Shown in pieces: positions 16,471 to 24,495 of a DNA stretch of 33,956 bases. This DNA comes from SBAX01 sp964646605. GTDB taxonomy: Bacteria; Planctomycetota; Phycisphaerae; UBA1845. The position numbers and the translations under genes were made by a program. The first letter of the stretch is position 1. Each line of letters begins with the position of its first letter. The notes under the pieces were generated by a model, which saw only the letters and a program-made list of their open reading frames with translations, did not search any database and was not told the DNA's origin. The stretch is from contig CAZYEX010000009.1 in assembly GCA_964646605.1 (NCBI GenBank), positions 1 to 33,956 of the forward strand. Direction: 5' to 3'.

Positions 16471-16484
16471 ACGGCGGACGCCGT
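16471..16484. other. Short perfect hairpin between DUF4325 gene and gdhA
   Basis: ACGGCG and CGCCGT flank a two-base GA centre, forming a perfect inverted repeat in the 123-base gap. It could be a weak terminator stem or an operator for the glutamate dehydrogenase gene. There is no T-run after it. Confidence 0.3.
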
Positions 16485-16579
16485 TGGTTATCGTCCCTGG
16501 TTTGCGCCCTCAACCCCCTCGTCGGCGACACCGATATCCGCGGGACGACCGTTCATTCGCCGGAAACGAGGAACTGACC

Positions 16580-17887
16580 GTGACGACTGCGATCGCTGCA
16601 CCCAAGAAGACGCCTTCCGCGCCCCCCGTCGAGAAGAAGCCCAAGGGCGGGCACGCGCACTTCGATTTCAACCGCATCACCGACGAGCAATTCCAGGCCG
16701 CCGCGGATCACATGAAGCTCGAACACGAGATTCAGCTTCTGTTGCGTTCGCCGTATCGGGAGCTGGTCGTGCAGGTTCCGGTGCGGATGGACGACGGGCA
16801 CTTGGAAATGTTTCACGGCTATCGTGTGCAGCACAACGGGGTTCGCGGCCCGTACAAAGGCGGGATCCGCTATCACCCTGAAGTGGATCTGAACGAGGTG
16901 CGCTCGCTGGCGGCGCTAATGACCTGGAAGACGGCGATCGTGGACATTCCCTTCGGCGGTGCCAAGGGCGGCGTCACGTGCGACCCCACGCAGATGAGCC
17001 GCAAGGAGCTGCAAGCCATGACCCGCGGGTTCACCCAGAAGATCGACATGGCCTTGGGTGTGTATCGAGACATCCCCGCCCCGGATGTGGGCACCAACGC
17101 CCAGGTGATGGCCTGGATCATGGATGAATACGGCAAAAAGCACGGGTACACGCCGGCGATCGTAACCGGCAAGCCCGTGAACCTCGGCGGATCGCTGGGC
17201 CGGGAGGAGGCCACCGGGCGCGGCGTGACCATCATCACGGAGGAAGCGTGCAAGGCGTTCGGCACGGAGATTCAACAATCCACCGTGGCCGTGCAGGGCT
17301 TCGGCAACGTCGGGTCGTGGACGGCACTGCTTCTTTCCGAACTGGGCGCCAAGGTCATCGCCGTCTCCGACGTTCACGGGGCGATTGTCAATGAAAAGGG
17401 TTTGGATATTCCCAAGGTCTTCGAGCACTGCAAGAAGACGGGCTCGGTCCTGGGCGTTTCCGGGGCGCGGCGGATCGACAACGAGGAACTGCTGGCCTTG
17501 GACGTGGATGTCCTGATTCCCGCGGCGCTGGGCGGGGCGATCACGAAGGACAACGTGGACGACGTGCGGGCGCGGTTGATCGTCGAGGCCGCGAACTCGC
17601 CGATCACGCCGCAGGCTGATGAGAAGCTGCGTTCGCGGGGGATTCCGGTGGTTCCCGACATCCTGGCCAACGCCGGCGGGGTGACCGCCTCCTACTTCGA
17701 GTGGGTGCAGAACCTGCAACAGTTCCACTGGAGCCACGAGAAGGTCAATCTAGAGTTGGAGCAGCGGATGTTACGCGCCTGGCGGGCGGTTCACGCCCGG
17801 AGCATCGAGGACAAGACCCCGCTGCGCGTCGCGGCGTTCGTGGAAGCCCTGCACAAAGTCGCCGAAGCCACGCGACAGCGGTTCTAA
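16580..17887 (+). CDS. gdhA: Glutamate dehydrogenase (NAD(P)+)
   Basis: The enzyme interconverts glutamate and 2-oxoglutarate plus ammonium in the cytoplasm, normally as a hexamer. The family landmarks are intact: PYKGGIRYHP (substrate Lys K93), TWKTAIVDIPFGGAKGG (K117 and catalytic K129), APDVGTNAQVMAW (catalytic D169), GREEATGRGV, the Rossmann turn GFGNVG at 240-245, EAANSPITPQAD and ILANAGGVTASYFEWVQN. Coenzyme preference cannot be settled by eye. The start is GTG 16580, with GAGGAA seven or so bases upstream; the frame open from 16484 would add 32 residues with no family counterpart. The N-terminal 24 residues (APKKTPSAPPVEKKPKGG) form a Lys/Pro-rich tail before the usual fold. At 435 residues the length is normal. 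Confidence 0.95.
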   Translation: MTTAIAAPKKTPSAPPVEKKPKGGHAHFDFNRITDEQFQAAADHMKLEHEIQLLLRSPYRELVVQVPVRMDDGHLEMFHGYRVQHNGVRGPYKGGIRYHPEVDLNEVRSLAALMTWKTAIVDIPFGGAKGGVTCDPTQMSRKELQAMTRGFTQKIDMALGVYRDIPAPDVGTNAQVMAWIMDEYGKKHGYTPAIVTGKPVNLGGSLGREEATGRGVTIITEEACKAFGTEIQQSTVAVQGFGNVGSWTALLLSELGAKVIAVSDVHGAIVNEKGLDIPKVFEHCKKTGSVLGVSGARRIDNEELLALDVDVLIPAALGGAITKDNVDDVRARLIVEAANSPITPQADEKLRSRGIPVVPDILANAGGVTASYFEWVQNLQQFHWSHEKVNLELEQRMLRAWRAVHARSIEDKTPLRVAAFVEALHKVAEATRQRF

Positions 17888-17929
17888 CCCGCATTCCTCA
17901 CCACGCGGACCGCGAGATTCGTTGACCGT

Positions 17930-18005
17930 TGTAGCGCCGGGGCTTGTCCCCGGCGCGGAGCCACGATCCGCACGCCCTGCGCCACCCACAAGGGGTGGCG
18001 CTACA
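17930..18005. repeat. Palindromic repeat element with terminal inverted 9-mers
   Basis: The element begins TGTAGCGCC (17930-17938) and ends GGCGCTACA (17997-18005), a perfect 9-base terminal inversion. Inside are two further stems: GCCGGGG...CCCCGGC near the left and GCCACCC...GGGGTGGC near the right. It fills most of the 189-base gap between gdhA and the convergent beta-helix gene. This is typical of a mobilised REP/BIME-like unit and could act as a bidirectional transcription barrier. No transposase is in the window. Confidence 0.7.
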
Positions 18006-18076
18006 TTTTCATGCCGATGCCGTGCGTATGGCACCGAAAGCAAATCCAGGAAGAGACCCCGGTCCGGCCATCTGTG

Positions 18077-20518
18077 TCACGGGCTGTCGCCGAAGGCATT
18101 TTGCAACCCCGCGAAATCGACCAGGTCGATGTCCGCGTCGGCGTCGAAGTCGTAGGCGGCGCAGGAGGAGTAGGGCGACCAGCGCAGGAAGGCGTCGTAT
18201 TCCGGTCCGCCCATGCAATCCGGCCACTGGTCCCAGTCGGCGCGCTCCAGAAGGCCGTCGCAATCGTAATCGCCGAGCACTCCGAACTCGTAGGCCCCCA
18301 TGTCGCGCTGCCCGCAAAGGACGCGGGGCTTGCCGTCCAGGTCGGTCTCATACTCCGGAAGCGGTGCGCCGGGCCAGGGATCGATCGTGGGCGACGGCTG
18401 ACCGGTGTTGATGCAGGGGGAATCGGACCGCAGGCGGAAGTCGGCGCTAAGCGGTCCCCAGGATCCATCCGCGTCGACGGGATCGACGAACAGCGGATTG
18501 AGCCCGATGTTCCCTTCGCCTCCGTACGCGCCGGACCACCCTTGCACGTCGCAGTATTGAATGTCCGCGACTTCGAGGCCGTCGATCTGCGCAATTTCGT
18601 CCGTCCATCGGTCGCCTTGCGGGTCGGCGACATTGCCCCAGGCGATGGAGTTGGTGACGGCCGTATTGCGTCCCACGATCATCCCGGCCCCGAGTGCACC
18701 CGCAGTGTTATTCGCAACCGTGCAGTTTCGAACGGTTAGCGGGCCGTCTCCGCCGGCGATCCCGCCGCCGTAGGCGTCGGCCTGGTTGGCTGCGATAAGC
18801 GTGTTGACCAATCGCAGGTCACTGTGGGCCCTAACGGAGGCGACGCCGCCCCCGAAGGCGGCCAAGTTTCCCGCGATGTGACAGCGATCGACGATGGTCT
18901 CAGACCATTCGTCGATGTAAATCGCTCCGCCGGTGTGAGACCGGTTTTGGTCGAAGAGGCACTCGGCGAACGTTGACGATGGTCCGTATCCGTACACATT
19001 CGCGCCGCCGCCGTTGCCCAAGGTGGAGTTACGCGTGAAGGTACATTGGGTTGCGTGAAGCGGGCTATTGGAGAACAGTCCGCCACCGGCTTCTCCGGCG
19101 TGGTTGTTCTCAAAGGCACATTCCGACAGCTCGACCAAACCTGAGCGGGTAAGCAATCCCCCGGCCCACCAGACGGCGGTGTTGTCGACGAACCGGCATC
19201 GACGGAGTGTCGTCAAATAATAGGCATCGAGATTCGCCCCGCCGCCATCCGCGCCGGAGTTTCCACGGAATTCGCAGTCGCTAAGTTCGATCATCTCGGC
19301 GCGGTCGATTCCAAGCGCCCCAACGCCCGTCTCTGCCTCATTGTCGACAAAGACCGAATCGGTGATCATCACCTGCTGGCCCCCTTGCACGACCACGGCG
19401 CCACCCGACCGGGCGGTGTTTCGTTCGAAGCGGCAATGTTCGATCACCGTTTCGTCGCGGTATCCGGCGTGAACGTACATTGCGCTCCCCGTCGTCGCGG
19501 ACGCGTTGTCGTAGAATGCGCAGAACCGGAAAGTGTGACTGCCTTCAAAAGCACTGAAGGCGCCGTATCCGATGTTGTCATGAAAGGTGCAATCCGTGTA
19601 GGTGACAGTGCCCAGGTAACCGGGGCCGTAGAAACCAACCGCTGGTCCGCCGCCGATCGCCTTGTTGCCCGTGAAACGCGAGTGCGAGATGTGCATCGGC
19701 GGATAATCGGGATACCCGTGTTCTTGAAGGATAAAAAGGGCTGACCCACCCACGAAACCGGTAGCCACGTTCGTATGGACCCACTCCCCTAGATTGCGAG
19801 CGAACATGCAATTGCGGATCTCGGGGTAGGCATCCTCGACGTACATTCCACCGCCTCTCGACGTAAAGAAATCCCTGCTTTCGGCGTGGCCGCCGGTTAC
19901 TGTCAGCCCGTCGAATGCGGTTGTCGATTCCAGGTTCTTGGCCGTAACAACGTGATAGGCGTTCTCGCCGTAATTGGTGAAATCCGGGCCGTCGTCGCCG
20001 TGGAGGTCGCCAGTGAAAATCGTGGGATTCGCATCGATGTCGCGCTCGTCGACGGATCCCTCCGTCCCTGCGAACCCGCCGTACAGCGAAACGCCGTCGA
20101 CCAGTTGGAACGTGGCCGATCGCGGATCGTCGGGTTCGGTTCGGCGGGTGGGGCGGTATTGACCGGCGGCGACCCAGATTTCGGCGTTCGATGACTGGGC
20201 GGCGTCGAGGGCGGGCTGCAGGTCGGTGAAGGAGTCGTTCCAGCTCAGGCCCGTGCCGCCGCCCGTAGCTGCGGCGTTGACGTAGTAGCGGTCTTGCGCG
20301 GAGGAGGAAGCGGCCCAACACACGATCGCAAGTACTGCGCATGCGACCGCACCTCCCCCACCGCGAATGCCGGGTCGGATTGTGCGTTCCCGCCGGGTGG
20401 TCTCGAACCGAGCCCGGAGCGCGAGCGATGGGTGGAACAGAGGTCGCGGGGACGGCGCTGGCCCCTCCCTTGCGGTCGGGGTTCGGACTGCGGCGGGAAA
20501 TGATGGGAACGAGTGCAT
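18077..20518 (-). CDS. Secreted right-handed beta-helix protein, choice-of-anchor Q type, with dockerin-like tail
   Basis: The 813-residue product starts RYYVNAAATGGGTG ... LQPALDAAQ after its signal peptide, the usual opening of choice-of-anchor Q proteins. It ends that region with KPRVLCGQRDMGAYEF. Between lie many short repeats of the pectate-lyase/Pmp type (for example FxxN-x-A-x-x-GGG), a parallel beta-helix. The C-terminus (GDYDCDGLLERADW ... DFDADADIDLVDF) is a dockerin-like EF-hand pair. ATG 20518 is fixed by AAGAGGAGG at 20527-20535. The signal peptide is exceptional: about 53 polar, Arg/Pro-rich residues precede the hydrophobic core GGAVACAVLAIVCWAAS, and that stretch overlaps a dispersed repeat. 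No catalytic residues are assigned; adhesion or polysaccharide binding is likely. Confidence 0.85.
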   Translation of the reverse strand: MHSFPSFPAAVRTPTAREGPAPSPRPLFHPSLALRARFETTRRERTIRPGIRGGGGAVACAVLAIVCWAASSSAQDRYYVNAAATGGGTGLSWNDSFTDLQPALDAAQSSNAEIWVAAGQYRPTRRTEPDDPRSATFQLVDGVSLYGGFAGTEGSVDERDIDANPTIFTGDLHGDDGPDFTNYGENAYHVVTAKNLESTTAFDGLTVTGGHAESRDFFTSRGGGMYVEDAYPEIRNCMFARNLGEWVHTNVATGFVGGSALFILQEHGYPDYPPMHISHSRFTGNKAIGGGPAVGFYGPGYLGTVTYTDCTFHDNIGYGAFSAFEGSHTFRFCAFYDNASATTGSAMYVHAGYRDETVIEHCRFERNTARSGGAVVVQGGQQVMITDSVFVDNEAETGVGALGIDRAEMIELSDCEFRGNSGADGGGANLDAYYLTTLRRCRFVDNTAVWWAGGLLTRSGLVELSECAFENNHAGEAGGGLFSNSPLHATQCTFTRNSTLGNGGGANVYGYGPSSTFAECLFDQNRSHTGGAIYIDEWSETIVDRCHIAGNLAAFGGGVASVRAHSDLRLVNTLIAANQADAYGGGIAGGDGPLTVRNCTVANNTAGALGAGMIVGRNTAVTNSIAWGNVADPQGDRWTDEIAQIDGLEVADIQYCDVQGWSGAYGGEGNIGLNPLFVDPVDADGSWGPLSADFRLRSDSPCINTGQPSPTIDPWPGAPLPEYETDLDGKPRVLCGQRDMGAYEFGVLGDYDCDGLLERADWDQWPDCMGGPEYDAFLRWSPYSSCAAYDFDADADIDLVDFAGLQNAFGDSP
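20395..20490. repeat. Dispersed repeat embedded in the signal-peptide coding region
   Basis: Bases 20461-20484 match the intergenic repeat at 201-224 at 19 of 24 positions. An approximately inverted partner (GGAGCGCGAGCGATGGG, about 20416-20432) lies some 30 bases away, giving an imperfect palindrome. Read on the minus strand it encodes the Pro/Arg-rich n-region around PRPLFHPSLALRARFETT of the beta-helix protein. No alternative start codon lies between it and the hydrophobic core. Confidence 0.5.
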
Positions 20519-20526
20519 GGTCAGCG

Positions 20527-20535
20527 CCTCCTCTT
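20527..20535 (-). promoter_or_regulatory. Strong Shine-Dalgarno fixing the beta-helix gene start
   Basis: On the minus strand AAGAGGAGG lies eight bases before the ATG at 20518. It decides against the longer open frame starting at 20689, which lacks such a site and adds 57 residues with no family counterpart. Confidence 0.8.
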
Positions 20536-20807
20536 GTCGATCGTGAGCCGATGCGCGCAGCACGAGCCGCACGCGGCAAGCCAGGCCTTGGCACGCGATC
20601 ACCTGTCGGGCGGTAAAGACGACAAGGAGGCGAAGGGCGGAATGGAACAAGAACCGACCGTGTCGGTTCGCCGGTTTATGATCGTACAATAAGGAAGATG
20701 GTCATCGCCGCCGCCGTTCCGCTCGTCGACCGCCGACTCTCTAGCTGTCTATGTCGAGTGTATCCCACCATCCGATAAAGTCAAATGTCTGCGGGGGAAT
20801 TCTTCGC

Positions 20808-20903
20808 CGGGCGGGTTGTCCGCCCGTGTGGTTCGGGATTGAACACTGGCAGCAAGCTGCCAGTGGCACCCTCCCGAAGCCCTCTCACCCACGGGAGAGA
20901 GGG
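20808..20903. repeat. Three consecutive hairpins in the 443-base gap between two minus-strand genes
   Basis: The stems are 20808-20826 (CGGGCGG/CCGCCCG), 20844-20865 (CACTGGCAG/CTGCCAGTG, loop CAAG) and 20880-20903 (CCCTCTC/GAGAGGG). They are GC-rich, lack U-tracts and have different sequences. This suggests several palindromic repeat families accumulated here rather than one terminator. The remainder of the gap (20519-20961) holds no gene I can support. Confidence 0.6.
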
Positions 20904-20961
20904 GGTGCAGGTGGCTCGCCGTCACCGCCCGCAAGGGGGGAGAGGGGTTTGAAAACACGGT

Positions 20962-21762
20962 TCAGGGGATGTGCCATGCGTTGACGAAGGGGTCGACGTC
21001 TTCGGCGTCCACGTCGTCGTCGCCGTCGTAATCGGCGCAGGCGCAAGGGTCGGGCACGGATCCGCCGGGGCCGGTGAAGCAATTCGAGAACTTGGCGAAG
21101 TCGCGAAGGTCCACGACGCCGTCGCCGCTCAGTTCGCCGAATGTTTCGCAGTCGCAGACGTTGGGGCAGTTCTCGCCGGCTTTTCTGGCGCAGACGAGGT
21201 CCCATTTCCCGCGGCAGCAGAACTCGTCGCCCAGCTCGATGCAAATGAGTTCACAGCAACCCTTTCGATCACAGCCGGGCGTGAAGTTGTATCCGCAGCA
21301 ATCGCCTTGCATGGGGCAGACGATGGGCGGTTCACAGACGTCGCAGATGGCCACGGCCAGGTTCGCGCACGCCGCACTCCACGTCCCGCTGCAACAGGCG
21401 GGGGTCGCGGTGCAGACCAGGTCGCAGCACAAAGCGTTGTCGCAACCCGGCGAGGCGTGCGCCGTGCAGCAGTCCCCGGTACCGGGACAGTTTCCGCCGC
21501 CGCAAAGGCTCCCGCATAGTTCCTCGGCCAGCAGGACGCAGTCGCTGCCCCAACCGATGCAGCAGAAAAAGTCGGCGCCGCAGACCGTTTCGCAGCATCC
21601 GATGCTGTCGCAACCCGGCAGACCGTGGGCAACGCAGCAGTCGCCCGATCCCGGACAATCTGACGGGCCTTCCGCGCTCTGACCGCGCGCGGGTCGGTCC
21701 GTGACGCCCATCAGGGCTAAAAAAACGGCGACTCGTGCGACTGGTTTCCACACCTGCTTCAT
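20962..21762 (-). CDS. Secreted Cys-rich protein with three CC-module repeats and dockerin-like tail
   Basis: The 266-residue product has a signal peptide (1-27) and about 40 cysteines. Three ~50-residue repeats follow the pattern C-P-x-x-GDCC ... PGCD-x-x-x-CC-x-x-x-C ... CC-x-x-x-W-x-x-x-C-x-x-x-A-x-x-x-C (about 35-85, 86-140 and 142-190). The last ~60 residues (GDGVVDLRDFAKFSNCFTG and ADYDGDDDVDAEDV) are a dockerin-like EF-hand pair. The repeats are probably disulfide-stabilised and extracellular; similar CC-modules occur in planctomycete secreted proteins as I recall, without known function. A GGGAGAGG Shine-Dalgarno precedes the ATG. It is divergent from the aspartic protease gene, with a 166- to 241-base spacer depending on the start chosen. 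No enzyme motif is seen. Confidence 0.75.
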   Translation of the reverse strand: MKQVWKPVARVAVFLALMGVTDRPARGQSAEGPSDCPGSGDCCVAHGLPGCDSIGCCETVCGADFFCCIGWGSDCVLLAEELCGSLCGGGNCPGTGDCCTAHASPGCDNALCCDLVCTATPACCSGTWSAACANLAVAICDVCEPPIVCPMQGDCCGYNFTPGCDRKGCCELICIELGDEFCCRGKWDLVCARKAGENCPNVCDCETFGELSGDGVVDLRDFAKFSNCFTGPGGSVPDPCACADYDGDDDVDAEDVDPFVNAWHIP

Positions 21763-22003
21763 CGTGACCTCTCCCCACCGCCCGTGCTTGCGGACAGGAC
21801 CACTGTAAACCGTAGCTTAGCGAAAAAAGGACCGGAAAATCAAGGAGGCTGTCACGATCCGCAATATCGCGGGGAAAGTGGGGGCCGATTGCGGCGGGGG
21901 CTCTTGATTATCGGGAACCAGGGGGCCAATGATACATACGGGCGAAGGCGGAGCGTGGCTGGGAGCGTCGAGCGCGCCGCGGAGGCCTGGAGTGGGTTGG
22001 GCC

Positions 22004-23551
22004 ATGGTGCTGATGGTTCGTAAGGCAATTTGCTGCGTGGTTGGATCGGCGTTGGCGATCGCCGCTGCGCACGCAGGCCCAGCCGACTCGCGACCGACCG
22101 TTCGGCTCGGACACGGGCTGACGATTGTCGCGGTCCACCCGGGCCAGAGACCAGCAGGGACCGTCGCCGGGTCGCCCCCCACCTATCCCCATCCTCGCCC
22201 ACGACTAGTGGGGTTTTCGCCGCTGGTGGCCGTGACCACCTCGAACAAGCACAGCATCAAGGACATCGACTTCGAGCACAACTTGGAGAGCTTCTACGAC
22301 TGCAACCTCGGGCCTCCTGCGTTCGGCAATTGCGGATCGCTCAACCCGCCGGCCGACGAGAACTTCGTCGTAGGAATCCTGGACAGCGGATCGGTGGTGG
22401 ACCTCGTTGCGGGGTCCGGCGCGTTCACGCTGGGATTGGACGGAGCGTATCTCACGCAGAACGTGGTTCCCATCGGCGGGATCGGGGGGACGGTGGATGC
22501 GTTGATCTCGCAACCGGTCGGCTTTTATGCCGCGGGTCTAGGGGCCGTCGAGGGCGACGGGACGCTGGATCGATTCGCCCTTCACGGGCACTCCAATGTC
22601 TCCGCGGTGGTTGCGCCGCCGCTGGATTGCGGCGGCGGAGAAATCGTCCGCGCCGTCATCGGTACGCCGTTCCTATCGTTCTTCACCACCGTGATCCGCG
22701 TGGACACGCCGCGGCGGGTGACCGTCGAGGGCGAGACGTTCATCGGTCCGGATGTGCGAATCCAAGACCAACTGGATTCTTTTCCGGAGTATCCTCTGTT
22801 CTTCGCCATGGCCATCGGCGGGATCAGCCCGGTGACGACGGCCAGCTACTTCCCCGAATTCGAGGACCTGGTCACACCGCTGGTCCCGACGCTGTTATCC
22901 TTGACGCCCCTCTCCTTTCCGACGGGAGGTGTTTTTTTCGCTAACGTGCAAGGACTGATGGGTGAGCCGAGTTTCACCAACCTGCCCATCACGATGCGCT
23001 TGATGGTGGACACCGGGGCGCAGAGTTCGATCATCAGTCCGGCGGTGGCGGCGGATCTGAGCCTGCCCCTGGAACCGGATTTCACGGTGGACGCCTGCGG
23101 CATCGGCGGGGTGGTGGAGGATATCCCCGGCTACTTCATCGACTACATCCAGATCAATGCGTCCGGCGGGCCGATGAAGTTTTCGCGCTCGCCGTTTGTG
23201 GTGCTGGATTTGACTTCGCCCGAAGGCGGACCGCTGGACGGCGTGCTGGGCATGAACTTTTTCTGGAATCGCAACGTGATCTTCGAGCCGTCGCTGACGA
23301 CCAGCTCGTTTTTCCACGTTTCCGACCCCATCCCCGTCGCGTTCGGGGACTTCAACGTGGACCTTCGCGTGGACGCCTTCGACTCCGCAGTTTTCACGGC
23401 GTGTTCTACGTCGCCCCAGGCCGGGCTTTTCAGCCCCGAATGCGAACCCTTCGACGCCGACGGAGACGGATCGATCGACCTGCGCGATTATGCCAAGTTC
23501 CAGAACTGTGCGTCAGGGGAGGAATTCGCCGATCCGGATTGCGGTGGATAG
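22004..23551 (+). CDS. Secreted two-lobed retropepsin-like aspartic protease with dockerin-like tail
   Basis: The protein carries two aspartic-protease half-sites in one chain. Lobe 1 has ILDSGS (D127) followed by RAVIGTPFL, and lobe 2 has LMVDTGAQSS (D336) followed by DGVLGMNFF. The two catalytic Asp residues are 209 apart, comparable to pepsin. Each lobe has its own hydrophobic-Gly support segment, so it looks like a fused pair of retropepsin-type domains. A signal peptide (MVLMVRKAICCVVGSALAIAAAHA) leads, and the C-terminus (FGDFNVDLRVDAFDSAVF and FDADGDGSIDLRDYAKFQNC) is a dockerin-like EF-hand pair. ATG 22004 gives a standard signal peptide; ATG 21929 would add 25 residues and has a poorly spaced GGGGG. 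It probably degrades extracellular protein or matures surface proteins; substrate is unknown. Confidence 0.75.
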   Translation: MVLMVRKAICCVVGSALAIAAAHAGPADSRPTVRLGHGLTIVAVHPGQRPAGTVAGSPPTYPHPRPRLVGFSPLVAVTTSNKHSIKDIDFEHNLESFYDCNLGPPAFGNCGSLNPPADENFVVGILDSGSVVDLVAGSGAFTLGLDGAYLTQNVVPIGGIGGTVDALISQPVGFYAAGLGAVEGDGTLDRFALHGHSNVSAVVAPPLDCGGGEIVRAVIGTPFLSFFTTVIRVDTPRRVTVEGETFIGPDVRIQDQLDSFPEYPLFFAMAIGGISPVTTASYFPEFEDLVTPLVPTLLSLTPLSFPTGGVFFANVQGLMGEPSFTNLPITMRLMVDTGAQSSIISPAVAADLSLPLEPDFTVDACGIGGVVEDIPGYFIDYIQINASGGPMKFSRSPFVVLDLTSPEGGPLDGVLGMNFFWNRNVIFEPSLTTSSFFHVSDPIPVAFGDFNVDLRVDAFDSAVFTACSTSPQAGLFSPECEPFDADGDGSIDLRDYAKFQNCASGEEFADPDCGG

Positions 23552-23573
23552 TCGCGCGACACCAGAATCAGGC

Positions 23574-24236
23574 GTGAATGATGCGGCCTTGGACCGGCAA
23601 GGTCCATCGCCTGCCCTCGTGATGGTCACGGGATTGCTCGGCGGCATCGTCCTCGGTGGCCTTCTGATCCTCGCCGAATACGACGCCGTCCGACAAGGCG
23701 GGTCATTTGGTCTCCTTTCCCTCAGCGCGCTTGCGGTCTTGCCTTTACTCGGGTGCCTAGCGGCTTCGCCGGTTGCGGCTGCATGTTGCCTCTCCAGACG
23801 GTCGCGACGTACGGCGGCGGCGGTCCTTGTTGCTTGCCTACTGCTTGGGGGAATCACCTATGCGGCCATCCACATCGGCAGGACCATCCGCACGCGCGCC
23901 TTCGTGGCCCTCGCGGAACGCAGCGACGCTTTGGTCGATGGCATTAAAGCCTACGAACGCGCCTATGGTGAACCGCCGGCGTCGCTGGATTCACTGATCC
24001 CCGAATTCCTGCCGTCGATTCCGCATACGGGAATCGGCGCCTATCCCCAATACCGTTATGTGGTATCCAAGGAACCGAACCAGCACGACGGTAATCCTTG
24101 GGTGCTCAGCGTCTTCACGCCGAGTCGGATCCTGGACTTCGATCAGTTTGTCTACTATCCGTTGCAGAACTACCCGCGCTGTTGGTGCGGCAACCGGTTG
24201 GAGCGGATACGAGACTGGGCGTACATCAATGATTAG
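23574..24236 (+). CDS. Membrane protein with pseudopilin-like soluble tail
   Basis: About 220 residues. Three hydrophobic segments occupy the first ~115 residues (VMVTGLLGGIVLGGLLIL, LLSLSALAVLPLLGCLAAS, TAAAVLVACLLLGGITYAA). A soluble segment follows: AYGEPPASLDSLIPEFLPSIP is the kind of G-x-PP-x-SLD-x-L motif seen after the helix of pseudopilins and related membrane-anchored proteins. The tail has two Cys close together (RCWCG). I do not recognise a family. The start is uncertain: GTG 23574 is chosen because it follows the upstream stop by 22 bases. ATG 23490 would overlap the protease gene, and ATG 23622 lies immediately before the first helix. It may be co-transcribed with the protease. 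Confidence 0.55.
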   Translation: MNDAALDRQGPSPALVMVTGLLGGIVLGGLLILAEYDAVRQGGSFGLLSLSALAVLPLLGCLAASPVAAACCLSRRSRRTAAAVLVACLLLGGITYAAIHIGRTIRTRAFVALAERSDALVDGIKAYERAYGEPPASLDSLIPEFLPSIPHTGIGAYPQYRYVVSKEPNQHDGNPWVLSVFTPSRILDFDQFVYYPLQNYPRCWCGNRLERIRDWAYIND

Positions 24237-24270
24237 GATTCGCGGTTGGCGCCACCGATTTGGGACAACG

Positions 24271-24495
24271 CTAGGTTTGTTCATCTCGGCCATAGCCTAG
24301 CCAACTCGGGAGGTTTTCCTCGCACCAACGGCGGTATTCCTCCATCGTCTCGAAGGACCGATACGGCGCGTCGTCCAGTACCGGTTTGTAGGTGTGGATA
24401 AAGGAGTAGTTGATCCGCGTTTCCAACGATCGTCGGGCTGCGGCCTCGAACTCTTCGAGCCAATCCGCCGGGATGGGTTCGACGTGGTCATTCAT
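24271..24495 (-). CDS. Small acidic conserved-looking hypothetical protein
   Basis: The 74-residue product (IPADWLEEFEAAARRSLETR ... FETMEEYRRWCEENLPSWLGYG) is acidic and aromatic-rich and lacks a signal peptide. It looks real because its composition is protein-like and its ATG overlaps the stop of the transporter gene by eight bases, indicating translational coupling. I have no confident family name. Size and acidity would fit an antitoxin or a partner protein, but no toxin is adjacent, so this is not claimed. A short convergent gap separates it from the membrane-protein gene ending at 24236. Confidence 0.6.
   Translation of the reverse strand: MNDHVEPIPADWLEEFEAAARRSLETRINYSFIHTYKPVLDDAPYRSFETMEEYRRWCEENLPSWLGYGRDEQT

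Noticed and set aside
20519..20689. Longer start of the beta-helix protein
   Set aside because: The strong AAGAGGAGG sits at ATG 20518, and the extra 57 residues lie in a spacer.
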